Below, in pieces: positions 4,128 to 10,949 of a stretch of DNA of 16,865 nucleotides (position 1 is its first letter; every line of letters starts with the position of its first letter). Origin of the DNA: Treponema sp. (GTDB lineage: Bacteria > Spirochaetota > Spirochaetia > Treponematales > Breznakiellaceae). The notes beneath the pieces are model-generated. The model made no database searches. It was not told the DNA's origin and was given only the letters and a program-made list of their open reading frames with translations. Both the position numbers and the translations under genes were made by a program. Location: the NCBI GenBank assembly GCA_031271075.1, contig JAISWN010000003.1:1-16865 (forward strand). Direction: 5' to 3'.

Positions 4128-6650
4128 ATGAAAAGAGTAGTTTTATTGTTGGCGGCGGCGCTGGCTGTCGCGGGAAGCAATATTGCTGGGCAGGACAGCA
4201 CGGATAAACGCGGGTTGGCGGTAGAGGCCGCCGGGGATATTGCGGTGTTTCCGCAGTTGGGGCATGTCAGCGGTATAAAATCCGCAGTCTTTAGCCCTGA
4301 CGGAAAGACCATTGTTTCTGGTGGCGCCGATCATGCCGTAAAACTCTGGGACATCGCCACAAGCCGGGAACTCTTTACCGCCCGACATTCTAATAGTGTA
4401 AAATCTGTAGCCTTTAGCCCTGACGGAAAGACTATCCTTTCCGCCTCCGCTGATTACTCTTTGAAACTCTGGGACGCCGCCACAGGCCGGGAGATCCGTA
4501 CCTTCTCAGGACGTTCATTTTATGACAAGTCGTCAACCACGGGACACTCAAACAATGTAAACTCGGCGGCCTTTAGTCCCGACGGGAAAACCATCGTTTC
4601 CGGATCCGGAAGCGATTATGAGGTCCATGGCGAATTCTCCCGGGATAATACCCTCAGACTCTGGAACGCCGCCACAGGACAGGAACTCCGTGTTCTTTCC
4701 GGTCATTCAAGTTTTGTCCTCTCCGTAGCCTTTAGCCCGGATGGGAGAACTATCGTTTCCGGCTCTGCGGACAAGACGGTAAAACTCTGGGATGCCGCTA
4801 CAGGCCGGGAAATCCGTACCTTCTCTGGAGGTTTGGATCATGTGTATTCCGTGGCCTTTAGCCCCGATGGGAAAACCATAGCTTCCGGTTCTTTTGGCCC
4901 TCCAAAACTCTGGGATGCGGCATCGGGCAAGGAAATCCCCCTCTCCAGAGAGAATTATTTTGGGGCGGTACATTCCGTAGCCTTTAGCCCTGACGGAAAG
5001 ACCATCCTTGCCGGCTGCTGGGATGATACCTTGAAACTCTGGGACCTTGCTTCGGGGCGGCTGGTCCGTACCTTCACCGGGCATTTAGAAAGTGTAGACT
5101 CCGCAGCCTTTAGCCCTGACGGAAAGCGGATCGTTTCCGGCTCCAGTGATGGTACCGTCCGCCTTTGGAATGTGGCCACCGGCAAAGAAATCGTCCAGTT
5201 TGTCAGCTTCACCGGCACAGACTCCGCCATAGCCTCCGCCACCCGGGGCCTTACCGTGGAAACCGAAGCCGCCGCGTCTTCTATAAACAGCGAATGGCTC
5301 GCCATCACCCCGGACGGCTACTACCAGGCTTCCCCACGCGGGGACCGCTACATCAACGTGCGGGTTAATAACACTGTTACCGGCATCGACGCCTACAGCG
5401 ACGTGCTCTACAACCCGGACCTGGTACAGGCCCGGCTGCGCGGCCTCCCCGACCCCGCTTCCAAAGCACAGGTTACCATACAGCAGGCGGCGCAGTTCAA
5501 ACCCCCAACAGTCCGTATACAAAGCCCGGACAACGGAATCACCGTTACCGGGGACGGTACGGTTGAACTTTCGGTCAGCGTCAGCGACCAGAATCAGCCT
5601 ATTAAAGACATCCGAATCCTGGTCAACGGCATACGGATCGGAAGCGGGGAACTCCGGGCCTTTACCGGCACTAAGGGTATTGTCGTCGAGGAAGGCGGCC
5701 TTAGGGTAACGGGGAACCAAAAAACCGTGAACTTTACGGTTCCCATAGGGCTGGTTGAATCCGGCGCGAACACCATCGAGGTGATGGCCTATAACGGCTT
5801 TAGCTGGGGGGAATCGAGGAATACCAAAGCGGTGTCCGTTACCTGGCAGCCTCCGGCGGGCCGGGAACCTTCCCTGCCCGACCTGTGGATGGTGGCTGTG
5901 GGGGTGAACCGTTACGAAAACGCCGGGACCCCGGCGCTAAAACTGGGAAAGGGGTCTCTGGGAAATCTGAACTACTGCGCCCGGGACGCCCGGGAACTGG
6001 CAGCCTCCTTCAAGGCTCAGGAGGGGAAACGCTACGCCCGTGTCCACAGCCTCCTTATCGCCGATGAGGAAGGCAAGCCTCCTACGGCGGCGAATATCCG
6101 GGAGGGCTTAAAGTTTCTGGAACAGGCGGGGCAGCGGGACGTAGTATTACTGTTTCTGGCTGGCCACGGGCTCAGCGAGGGCGGACGCTTTTATTTTCTG
6201 GCCCGGGACGCCCGTATCGAAAACGGTACGACCGTAAACCCGGAGCGGGCCATAAGTAACGAGACCCTGTATTCCGTACTGGACGGCCCCGGCAGGCGGC
6301 TTATCTTTATCGACGCCTGTCAGTCAGGCGGCATGGACATAGACCGGTTTATGTTTTCCCTGCGGCGGAGTAACGCCTTTATGCTTTCGTCCAGCGAAGG
6401 CAGCAAGCCCTCCCACGAGGATAATCCCAATAACATCCGCTGGGATCAGCACGGGGTATTTACCTACAGCCTGATACGGGGATTGGGGGGCCGCGCGGCT
6501 CCCGCTGCGGGGGCCAATATTGGGGTAACCCAGTTAAGCGGCTATGTGATAAACGAGGTATTGGAATTGACGCGGCAGTTTCAGTCTCCGCAAAAACCGG
6601 TACAGTATTCCGGGGCTTTTAGTGACTTTGACATAGCCTTGACGAAGTAA
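4128..6650 (+). CDS. Secreted WD40-repeat, Ig-like and caspase (C14) domain protein
   Basis: This 840-residue protein opens with a signal peptide (MKRVVLLLAAALAVAG, cut probably near 20-22), so it acts outside the cytoplasm. Seven WD40 blades follow, each with FSPDG(K/R), at Phe 55, 96, 149, 202, 244, 286 and 328; spacing is 41-42 residues except two gaps of 53. An eighth, altered blade (AITPDGYY, about 392-399) leads to a linker typical of spirochaetal caspase proteins. Next comes an Ig-like region (about 463-575). The C14 peptidase domain runs from about 583 to the end, with catalytic His680 in LAGHG and Cys731 in IDACQSG. Bacterial C14 enzymes with basic S1 pockets cleave after Arg or Lys. 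The motif [K/T][R/K]G[L/I]xVE occurs three times (27-33, 372-378, 515-521). The start has AGAGGAG 7 bases upstream, and a lipoprotein gene follows after 25 bases. Substrate and trigger are unknown. Confidence 0.92.
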   Translation: MKRVVLLLAAALAVAGSNIAGQDSTDKRGLAVEAAGDIAVFPQLGHVSGIKSAVFSPDGKTIVSGGADHAVKLWDIATSRELFTARHSNSVKSVAFSPDGKTILSASADYSLKLWDAATGREIRTFSGRSFYDKSSTTGHSNNVNSAAFSPDGKTIVSGSGSDYEVHGEFSRDNTLRLWNAATGQELRVLSGHSSFVLSVAFSPDGRTIVSGSADKTVKLWDAATGREIRTFSGGLDHVYSVAFSPDGKTIASGSFGPPKLWDAASGKEIPLSRENYFGAVHSVAFSPDGKTILAGCWDDTLKLWDLASGRLVRTFTGHLESVDSAAFSPDGKRIVSGSSDGTVRLWNVATGKEIVQFVSFTGTDSAIASATRGLTVETEAAASSINSEWLAITPDGYYQASPRGDRYINVRVNNTVTGIDAYSDVLYNPDLVQARLRGLPDPASKAQVTIQQAAQFKPPTVRIQSPDNGITVTGDGTVELSVSVSDQNQPIKDIRILVNGIRIGSGELRAFTGTKGIVVEEGGLRVTGNQKTVNFTVPIGLVESGANTIEVMAYNGFSWGESRNTKAVSVTWQPPAGREPSLPDLWMVAVGVNRYENAGTPALKLGKGSLGNLNYCARDARELAASFKAQEGKRYARVHSLLIADEEGKPPTAANIREGLKFLEQAGQRDVVLLFLAGHGLSEGGRFYFLARDARIENGTTVNPERAISNETLYSVLDGPGRRLIFIDACQSGGMDIDRFMFSLRRSNAFMLSSSEGSKPSHEDNPNNIRWDQHGVFTYSLIRGLGGRAAPAAGANIGVTQLSGYVINEVLELTRQFQSPQKPVQYSGAFSDFDIALTK

Positions 6651-6675
6651 TGTAAGCTTACTACAGGAGTTTTTT

Positions 6676-8148
6676 ATGAAACCAATCGTTTCTTCTGTAT
6701 TGAAAGCGGCTGTATTGAAGGCGGCGGCGCTGCTCGTATCGGCCTTGCTTTTTTCCTGCGCCTCCCGGCCCGCGGGAAAGACGGAACCGGTCTACGCGGC
6801 GGATTCTTTGCCTCTGGACGAAGCCATCGTGGACGCCGCCTCCTGGCTTGCCGCCCGGCTCCCCGAAGGCGCGAAGACTGCCATTGTCGCCTTTGACGCG
6901 GACACAGCGGCCCTTTCGGACTACGTGTTCGGGGAACTGTGGAACCGCTTCGAGGAGGCGGGAAAATTTGTCATGGTGGACCGCCGGAACCTGGAGCGGG
7001 TCCGCACGGAGATGAACTACCAGATGTCAGGCGAGGTGAGCGACGACTCCGCCCGCTCCATCGGCCACCAGTACGGCGCGGAGCTTATCGTCTACGGACG
7101 GATGACCCGCATGGGGGACGAATACCGGATGACGGTCTACGCCACAGACGTGGAGAAGGCGGTAAGCAGCCAGCGGGCCCTGAACGTGCGTCCCGGCGGA
7201 CGCCTTGCCGCGCTGCTCGCCACAGACCTTGACGGGGAGATAGACCGCGCCGTCTTGGGCCTTGCCCGGAGAGTTTCGGGAAAGACCACCGTCGCCATCG
7301 GGCGCATCTCCTACGGCGATACCCAGACGGTCTCAAGCCTTTCGGCCTACCTCAAGAACGGCATTACCTCAAGCGCTCTGCGCCGGGACAGCCCCTTTGC
7401 CGTGGCGGATGACGGCGCCAGCGCGGGTTTTGCCCTGGCAACCCGGGGGCTTACCGTGGAAGCGCCCGACGCGGACAACGCTCCGGCGGGGGGCGGCGGC
7501 ATTCAGGCGGTGATCTTAGGGAACTTTAGCCCTGTGGACGATGACGTGGAAGTAAGCCTGCGCATGGTTTCCACCTCGCCGAACCGGCCCGTCCTGGCCG
7601 CCGCTGATTTCGTCATTTCCGGGGAGGAACTCAGCCGGCGGCGGCTTTCCCTGCTCCCGGAGATAAGCCGCGCCGATTTCGAGGTGAAACAGGACGCGGT
7701 ACGGCCCTACGCGGGGGGAAACAACCGCTTCGCCTTCACCGCGACTCCCGACGACCTGGACGGGGTCTACTACGATGGGGAATACATGACCATGCGGATA
7801 TACAGCGAACAGGATTGTTACTTCCGCATTGTTCATGTCGATGTGAACGGCGCGGCCCAGGTTATCTATCCCACGGTAAGCCGGGACAATAACGTTATCC
7901 GGGCGGGGGAAACCCGGCGTATTCCCGACAACACCCGGTTCAGGATGGGCGCGCCCTACGGAGAGGAGTATATCCTGGTTGCCGCCTACGACCGGCCTTT
8001 TAGCCTTGACGTCGGCCCGGGAGGGCAGGTTTCCGGTTCGGCAATCAGCCGGGGGATGGTGGTAGAGTCCAATGAGGGAGCAAGCAAGGGAGAAAAGATA
8101 AGCCCCCTTGCTACGGCGAAGTTCAGCTATACCATACTGCCCCGGTAG
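6676..8148 (+). CDS. Lipoprotein with CsgG/LpoB-like N-domain and DUF4384
   Basis: The 490-residue product has a lipoprotein signal ending LLFSC (lipid attachment at Cys28), preceded by a small tandem repeat VLKAA-VLKAA. Residues about 47-175 resemble the CsgG/LpoB-like fold: TAIVAFDAD, then VMVDRRNLERVRTEM, then YGAELIVYGRMTRMGDEYRMTVYATD. Residues about 351-445 resemble DUF4384 (YYDGEYMTMRIYSEQDCYFRIVHVDVNG is the span's start, broken here as YYDGEYMT and FRIVHVDVNG, then YPT and PYGEEYILVAAYDRPF). DUF4384 is often encoded with protease or caspase genes. The TRGLTVE motif (256-262) and SRGMVVE (458-464) echo those in the upstream caspase. AGGAG lies 6 bases before the ATG and the genes are 25 bases apart, so they form one transcript. 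It likely sits in an envelope membrane as partner, regulator or substrate of the caspase; that role is inferred. Confidence 0.85.
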   Translation: MKPIVSSVLKAAVLKAAALLVSALLFSCASRPAGKTEPVYAADSLPLDEAIVDAASWLAARLPEGAKTAIVAFDADTAALSDYVFGELWNRFEEAGKFVMVDRRNLERVRTEMNYQMSGEVSDDSARSIGHQYGAELIVYGRMTRMGDEYRMTVYATDVEKAVSSQRALNVRPGGRLAALLATDLDGEIDRAVLGLARRVSGKTTVAIGRISYGDTQTVSSLSAYLKNGITSSALRRDSPFAVADDGASAGFALATRGLTVEAPDADNAPAGGGGIQAVILGNFSPVDDDVEVSLRMVSTSPNRPVLAAADFVISGEELSRRRLSLLPEISRADFEVKQDAVRPYAGGNNRFAFTATPDDLDGVYYDGEYMTMRIYSEQDCYFRIVHVDVNGAAQVIYPTVSRDNNVIRAGETRRIPDNTRFRMGAPYGEEYILVAAYDRPFSLDVGPGGQVSGSAISRGMVVESNEGASKGEKISPLATAKFSYTILPR

Positions 8149-8220
8149 CAGTTTGTTGCACTTCGCGTATAAAACCTAAAAACATGATGCCCTTTATGGG
8201 GGACTTTTGGCGAGGCCCCC
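8149..8220. other. Gap between convergent genes, weak stem only
   Basis: The lipoprotein gene and gntP converge here. The only visible structure is GGGGG (8198-8202) with CCCCC (8216-8220) around 13 bases. No T-run follows it on either strand, so it is at best a weak bidirectional terminator. Confidence 0.3.
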
Positions 8221-9606
8221 CTACATAAAGATATTCAGTATCATCAACACAACAAAACCGGTCGCCCACGCGATTGTGGTAGTAAATGAGCAGCAGCGCA
8301 CCTGTTCCTTGGTATCGCTGATTCCCATCAGCCGGTTGGTAACCCAAAAGAAGCTGTCGTTAAAGTACGAGAAGAACAGCGAGCCGATACAGGCGGCAAA
8401 CGCGCCGAGCATCATGTTACCCCCGGCGGCGGCGACAATCGGCGCGGTGATTCCGGCTGAAGTTATCATCGCAACTGTGCCGGAGCCTTGCGCGAACCGG
8501 ATCAGCGTCGCAATCAGGAACGGCAGCACGATAACGGGAACCGGAAGCAGGGATATTTGTTCGGCGATAAAATTGCCGATACCGCTCGTTTGCAGCACCC
8601 TGCCGAGCGCTCCGCCGCCGCCTGTTACCAGAATGATAATGCCGGCGGAACGAATTCCGGTTTCCATCTTATCCAGCGCCTCCTTTCGGGTTGTTTTCAG
8701 CGTAAGCGTGTAGATGGCGAGTAAAAGGCCGATGCCGACCGCGATAATCGGAGTTCCAAGGAAGATCAGCGTTTGAAACAGCGGTCCTTCCGTCTTGCCG
8801 GCTGCCTTTAAAATGGTATTTGCGAGTATTAAAACAATCGGCGCTATCAACGGCAGGAACGAAACGAACGCATTCGGCGTATTATCAAGGTCTTTTGGAT
8901 CGAGAAGAGCGGAATCCTGCGCGAATCCCCCGGAAATAGCGGAGCGTTCCCAGCTTTCACCGTCTTCAGACGGGATTTGATAGATACGTTTACCGAGCCG
9001 GCGGGCGTACAGGATACAGGCAATAGCCATCGGCAGCGAAATACAGATGCCTAACAGGATAAAGTTACCGACATCAACACCAAAGGTACCCGCGACGCCG
9101 AGCGGGCCGGGCGTAGGTGGAACGAGCGAGTGGGTTATTACCAGGCCGGAGGCAAGCGCTACGCCCAGGCTAACGACCGACTTCCGGGTCTGGCGGGAAA
9201 GCGCCTTCATTATTGGAGAAAGGATAACAAAGCCCGAATCGCAGAAAATCGGTATGGATACCAAAAATCCGGTAATCCCAAGCGCCCATTCCTCCCTGCC
9301 CTTGCCGAACAGTTTGATGAACGTGTGGGCCATACGCTTTGCCGCGCCCGAAATTTGAAAAATTTCCCCCAGCATTACGCCGAAGCCGATAATAATGCCG
9401 ATACTGCCGAGCGTTCCGCCAAAACCCGCGGAAATCGCATCGGCAATCTTGGCGGTATCCAGCCCGGCGATCAGCCCAATTGTTACGGCGCCGATGATCA
9501 GCGCGAGAAACGCATGAACCTTTGTCTTCAGAATCAGAAAGATCAATAATAGTAAGCCAATAACCAACGCGGCGATTAATTGGCCTCCCGGCGCTGCAGT
9601 ACCCAT
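8221..9606 (-). CDS. GntP family permease (gluconate/sugar-acid:H+ symporter)
   Basis: This 461-residue, highly hydrophobic protein has about a dozen predicted membrane segments and the family's usual length. Recognisable GntP stretches include IIIGFGVMLGEIFQISGAAKRMA, written here in parts as GFGVMLGEIFQ and SGAAKRMA, then IPIFCDSGFVILSPI, HSLVPPTPGPLGVA, GSGTVAMITSAG and FNDSFFWVTNRLMG. GntP proteins sit in the inner membrane and take up gluconate or other sugar acids with protons. The ATG has an excellent ribosome site (AGGAGG, 9617-9612, 5 bases away). The gene directly upstream is a broken pdxA relative. Members next to PdxA2 and DUF1537 kinases usually serve four-carbon sugar acids such as threonate or erythronate, so that is the likelier substrate than gluconate. 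Transcription probably starts at the consensus promoter near 10020. Confidence 0.92.
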   Translation of the reverse strand: MGTAAPGGQLIAALVIGLLLLIFLILKTKVHAFLALIIGAVTIGLIAGLDTAKIADAISAGFGGTLGSIGIIIGFGVMLGEIFQISGAAKRMAHTFIKLFGKGREEWALGITGFLVSIPIFCDSGFVILSPIMKALSRQTRKSVVSLGVALASGLVITHSLVPPTPGPLGVAGTFGVDVGNFILLGICISLPMAIACILYARRLGKRIYQIPSEDGESWERSAISGGFAQDSALLDPKDLDNTPNAFVSFLPLIAPIVLILANTILKAAGKTEGPLFQTLIFLGTPIIAVGIGLLLAIYTLTLKTTRKEALDKMETGIRSAGIIILVTGGGGALGRVLQTSGIGNFIAEQISLLPVPVIVLPFLIATLIRFAQGSGTVAMITSAGITAPIVAAAGGNMMLGAFAACIGSLFFSYFNDSFFWVTNRLMGISDTKEQVRCCSFTTTIAWATGFVVLMILNIFM

Positions 9607-9615
9607 AATAGCCTC

Positions 9616-9926
9616 CTAAAATGGTGTAATCACGCCCTGAAACCTCAAACGGGTTTCCGGCAGTCTATTTGTACGGCCACGCCGCCCAGCGCGTCCGCAA
9701 AACAGCGTTAAATTCCCGGCGTCCGCCCCGCCGTAAAATGCGGGCGAGTATTTTACCGCCAGCAGTATCGCTTCCGTCATGCTGACATCACGTGCGATAT
9801 TCTTTCCCGCGATGTCAAACGCGGTTCCGTGGTCAACCGATGTGCGCAAGATCGGCATCCCGCCTGTTATCGAAATGGTGCGGTCAAAAGGCCAATTCCC
9901 GCCGGATCGCCGATGGGAACAACAAT
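9616..9926 (-). pseudogene. Broken pdxA-type gene (4-hydroxythreonine-4-phosphate dehydrogenase family) with a large internal deletion
   Basis: Two ends of a PdxA protein lie side by side in different frames. The family's N-terminal signature, [11 protein letters not shown], is read from 9926-9891. Immediately after, one frame over, comes the C-terminal part [32 protein letters not shown] (given whole only as positions 9885-9785), with the metal-binding His of the DHGTA motif at 9831-9829. The roughly 230 residues that normally separate them are missing, so no active dehydrogenase can be made. The C-terminal frame runs on past the normal end to a TAG at 9618-9616 touching the gntP ribosome site. 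PdxA2 enzymes oxidise 4-phospho-threonate or -erythronate in sugar-acid catabolism, which fits the neighbouring GntP permease. The decay leaves that pathway incomplete at this locus. Confidence 0.8.
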
Positions 9927-10015
9927 TAGCGGGACAGCTCATCGAATGAACACTGATATTTTTGCGCGTAAGGTTCAACAACCTCGCCCTGAAGCTCCCC
10001 TTTCCCATAATTCAT
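9926..10015 (-). CDS. Short ORF of 29 codons behind the gntP-side promoter, origin unknown
   Basis: ATG at 10015-10013 opens a 29-codon frame ending at TAA 9928-9926. It begins [16 protein letters not shown] and ends CSFDELSR. Composition is protein-like, with many acidic residues and no stops. It starts about two bases after the expected transcription start, so the mRNA would be nearly leaderless, and there is no ribosome site. It ends against the PdxA N-terminal remnant. I do not recognise it. It may be the tail or head of a lost gene of the same operon, left by the deletion that destroyed pdxA, rather than a functional peptide. Confidence 0.35.
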   Translation of the reverse strand: MNYGKGELQGEVVEPYAQKYQCSFDELSR

Positions 10016-10023
10016 CCCGGTTT

Positions 10024-10051
10024 ATTATACCGGGAACGGGGGATTTGTCAA
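10024..10051 (-). promoter_or_regulatory. Consensus sigma-70 promoter toward the pdxA remnant and gntP
   Basis: Read on the minus strand, TTGACA (10051-10046) and TATAAT (10029-10024) are both perfect, separated by 16 bases. Transcription should begin near 10017 and run through the short ORF and the pdxA remnant into gntP. Its -35 box occupies nearly the same bases as the -35 of the divergent flavodoxin promoter. Confidence 0.75.
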
Positions 10052-10073
10052 AACTGTTTTTTACCGGTATAGT
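10045..10073 (+). promoter_or_regulatory. Promoter of the flavodoxin gene
   Basis: TTGTCA (10045-10050) and TATAGT (10068-10073) are 17 bases apart, each one mismatch from consensus. Transcription would start near 10080, giving a 30-base leader with GGAGG at 10098-10102. The -35 box overlaps the opposing promoter's -35 box by five bases. Confidence 0.6.
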
Positions 10074-10109
10074 GTAACTATGCCAAATTACAGGTCCGGA
10101 GGATAAGCC

Positions 10110-10619
10110 ATGAAAACCCTGATCGTTTATTATTCCTATGAGGGGAGCTGCGCCCTGGTGGCGGAAACGCTCAAAGAGCTTCTCAACGCCGATATTTTTG
10201 AAATTAAAACAGAAGACGAAAAAAAACGCGGCGGCTTGGCGAAATTCGTCTGGGGAGGCCGCCAGGTTCTTACCCACAGTAAACCCGCCCTCAAACCCTA
10301 TGTTTTTGACTCTGACCCCTGGGATCTTATCATTCTGGGGACGCCGGTCTGGGCCGGTTCTCCCGCGCCGGCCATGGCGTCCTTCCTGGACAAAACGAAG
10401 ATCAGCGGGAAAAGGATCGCCCTTTTTGCCTGCCACGCCGGAGGAATAGGAAAGGCCCTGGAAAAACTCAAGGCCCTGCTTCCCCTTAATACCATCGCGG
10501 GGGAAATTGGCATAGTGAATCCCCGGAGGCAGGGTAAACAGGAACTAAAGGTGAAACTAGAGGCGTGGGTTAAGGAACTGGCGGGAAGCGGTCACAAGGG
10601 GGCAACGATCAGGCCTTGA
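10110..10619 (+). CDS. Flavodoxin family protein
   Basis: The 169-residue protein begins MKTLIVYYSYEGSCALVAETL, given here as the stretch LIVYYSYEGSCALVAE, the N-terminal FMN-phosphate loop of flavodoxins. It continues with WDLIILGTPVWAGSPAPAM (the isoalloxazine-binding loop) and KRIALFACHAGGIGKALE. Length is that of a single-domain flavodoxin. Such proteins carry electrons with FMN, or act as small NAD(P)H-dependent reductases; the sequence does not say which. GGAGG lies 7 bases before the ATG. The gene seems to form a single transcription unit, divergent from the gntP locus. The last residues (GSGHKGATIRP) are low in conservation and unremarkable. Confidence 0.9.
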   Translation: MKTLIVYYSYEGSCALVAETLKELLNADIFEIKTEDEKKRGGLAKFVWGGRQVLTHSKPALKPYVFDSDPWDLIILGTPVWAGSPAPAMASFLDKTKISGKRIALFACHAGGIGKALEKLKALLPLNTIAGEIGIVNPRRQGKQELKVKLEAWVKELAGSGHKGATIRP

Positions 10620-10675
10620 CTATCGTTCTCCCATACCATGCTCCATACCCCACGTATACCCCGCCGGGCCAAGTC

Positions 10676-10837
10676 CTAATCCGTCGAGATAGTCAGGGTG
10701 ATGTCGGTGTTGATGTAGCTCTCGCCGCCGTCGCTTTGAAAGCCCGATCCGTCCCAGCCCCCGCCCCGGAAGCCGTTGCCCCAGTTGACGGCGGTGTCGC
10801 TGGTGAAGGTTCCGGTCTTGCCGTTCCACGCCGGCGG
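10676..10837 (-). pseudogene. 53-codon C-terminal remnant of an unidentified (probably surface) protein
   Basis: On the minus strand a stop-bounded frame from 10837 to a TAG at 10678-10676 has no start codon with a ribosome site, yet its composition is strongly protein-like. It reads AWNGKTGTFTSDTAVNWGN, then GFRGGGWDGSGFQSDGGES, and ends YINTDITLTISTD followed by the stop. Alternating Thr, Gly, Asn and aromatic residues, with a final beta-strand pattern, suggest the end of a secreted beta-rich protein. A TGA at 10840-10838 closes it upstream. The surrounding 330 bases between flavodoxin and AraC carry nothing else I can identify apart from a small hairpin ACGGGG/CCCCGT (10875-10880, 10884-10889). 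I do not recognise the family. Confidence 0.5.
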
Positions 10838-10949
10838 TCAATACGGTACAGAGCCGGACAAGTCTATGCTTTTTACGGGGAAACCCCGTTAGATGGCTGC
10901 TTGAGGGAAGCCGGCCTTTGGCGGCGGCGGCGCTTCTTTGCGGGAAAGG

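Noticed and set aside
4290..5130. Regularly spaced DNA repeats that could suggest a CRISPR array
   Set aside because: They keep the reading frame and encode the FSPDGK core of WD40 blades, with about 126-base spacing. This is a coding repeat.
10875..10889. Hairpin ACGGGG/CCCCGT as terminator of the AraC gene
   Set aside because: The stem is only six bases and is followed by A-rich, not T-rich, sequence in the direction of AraC transcription.
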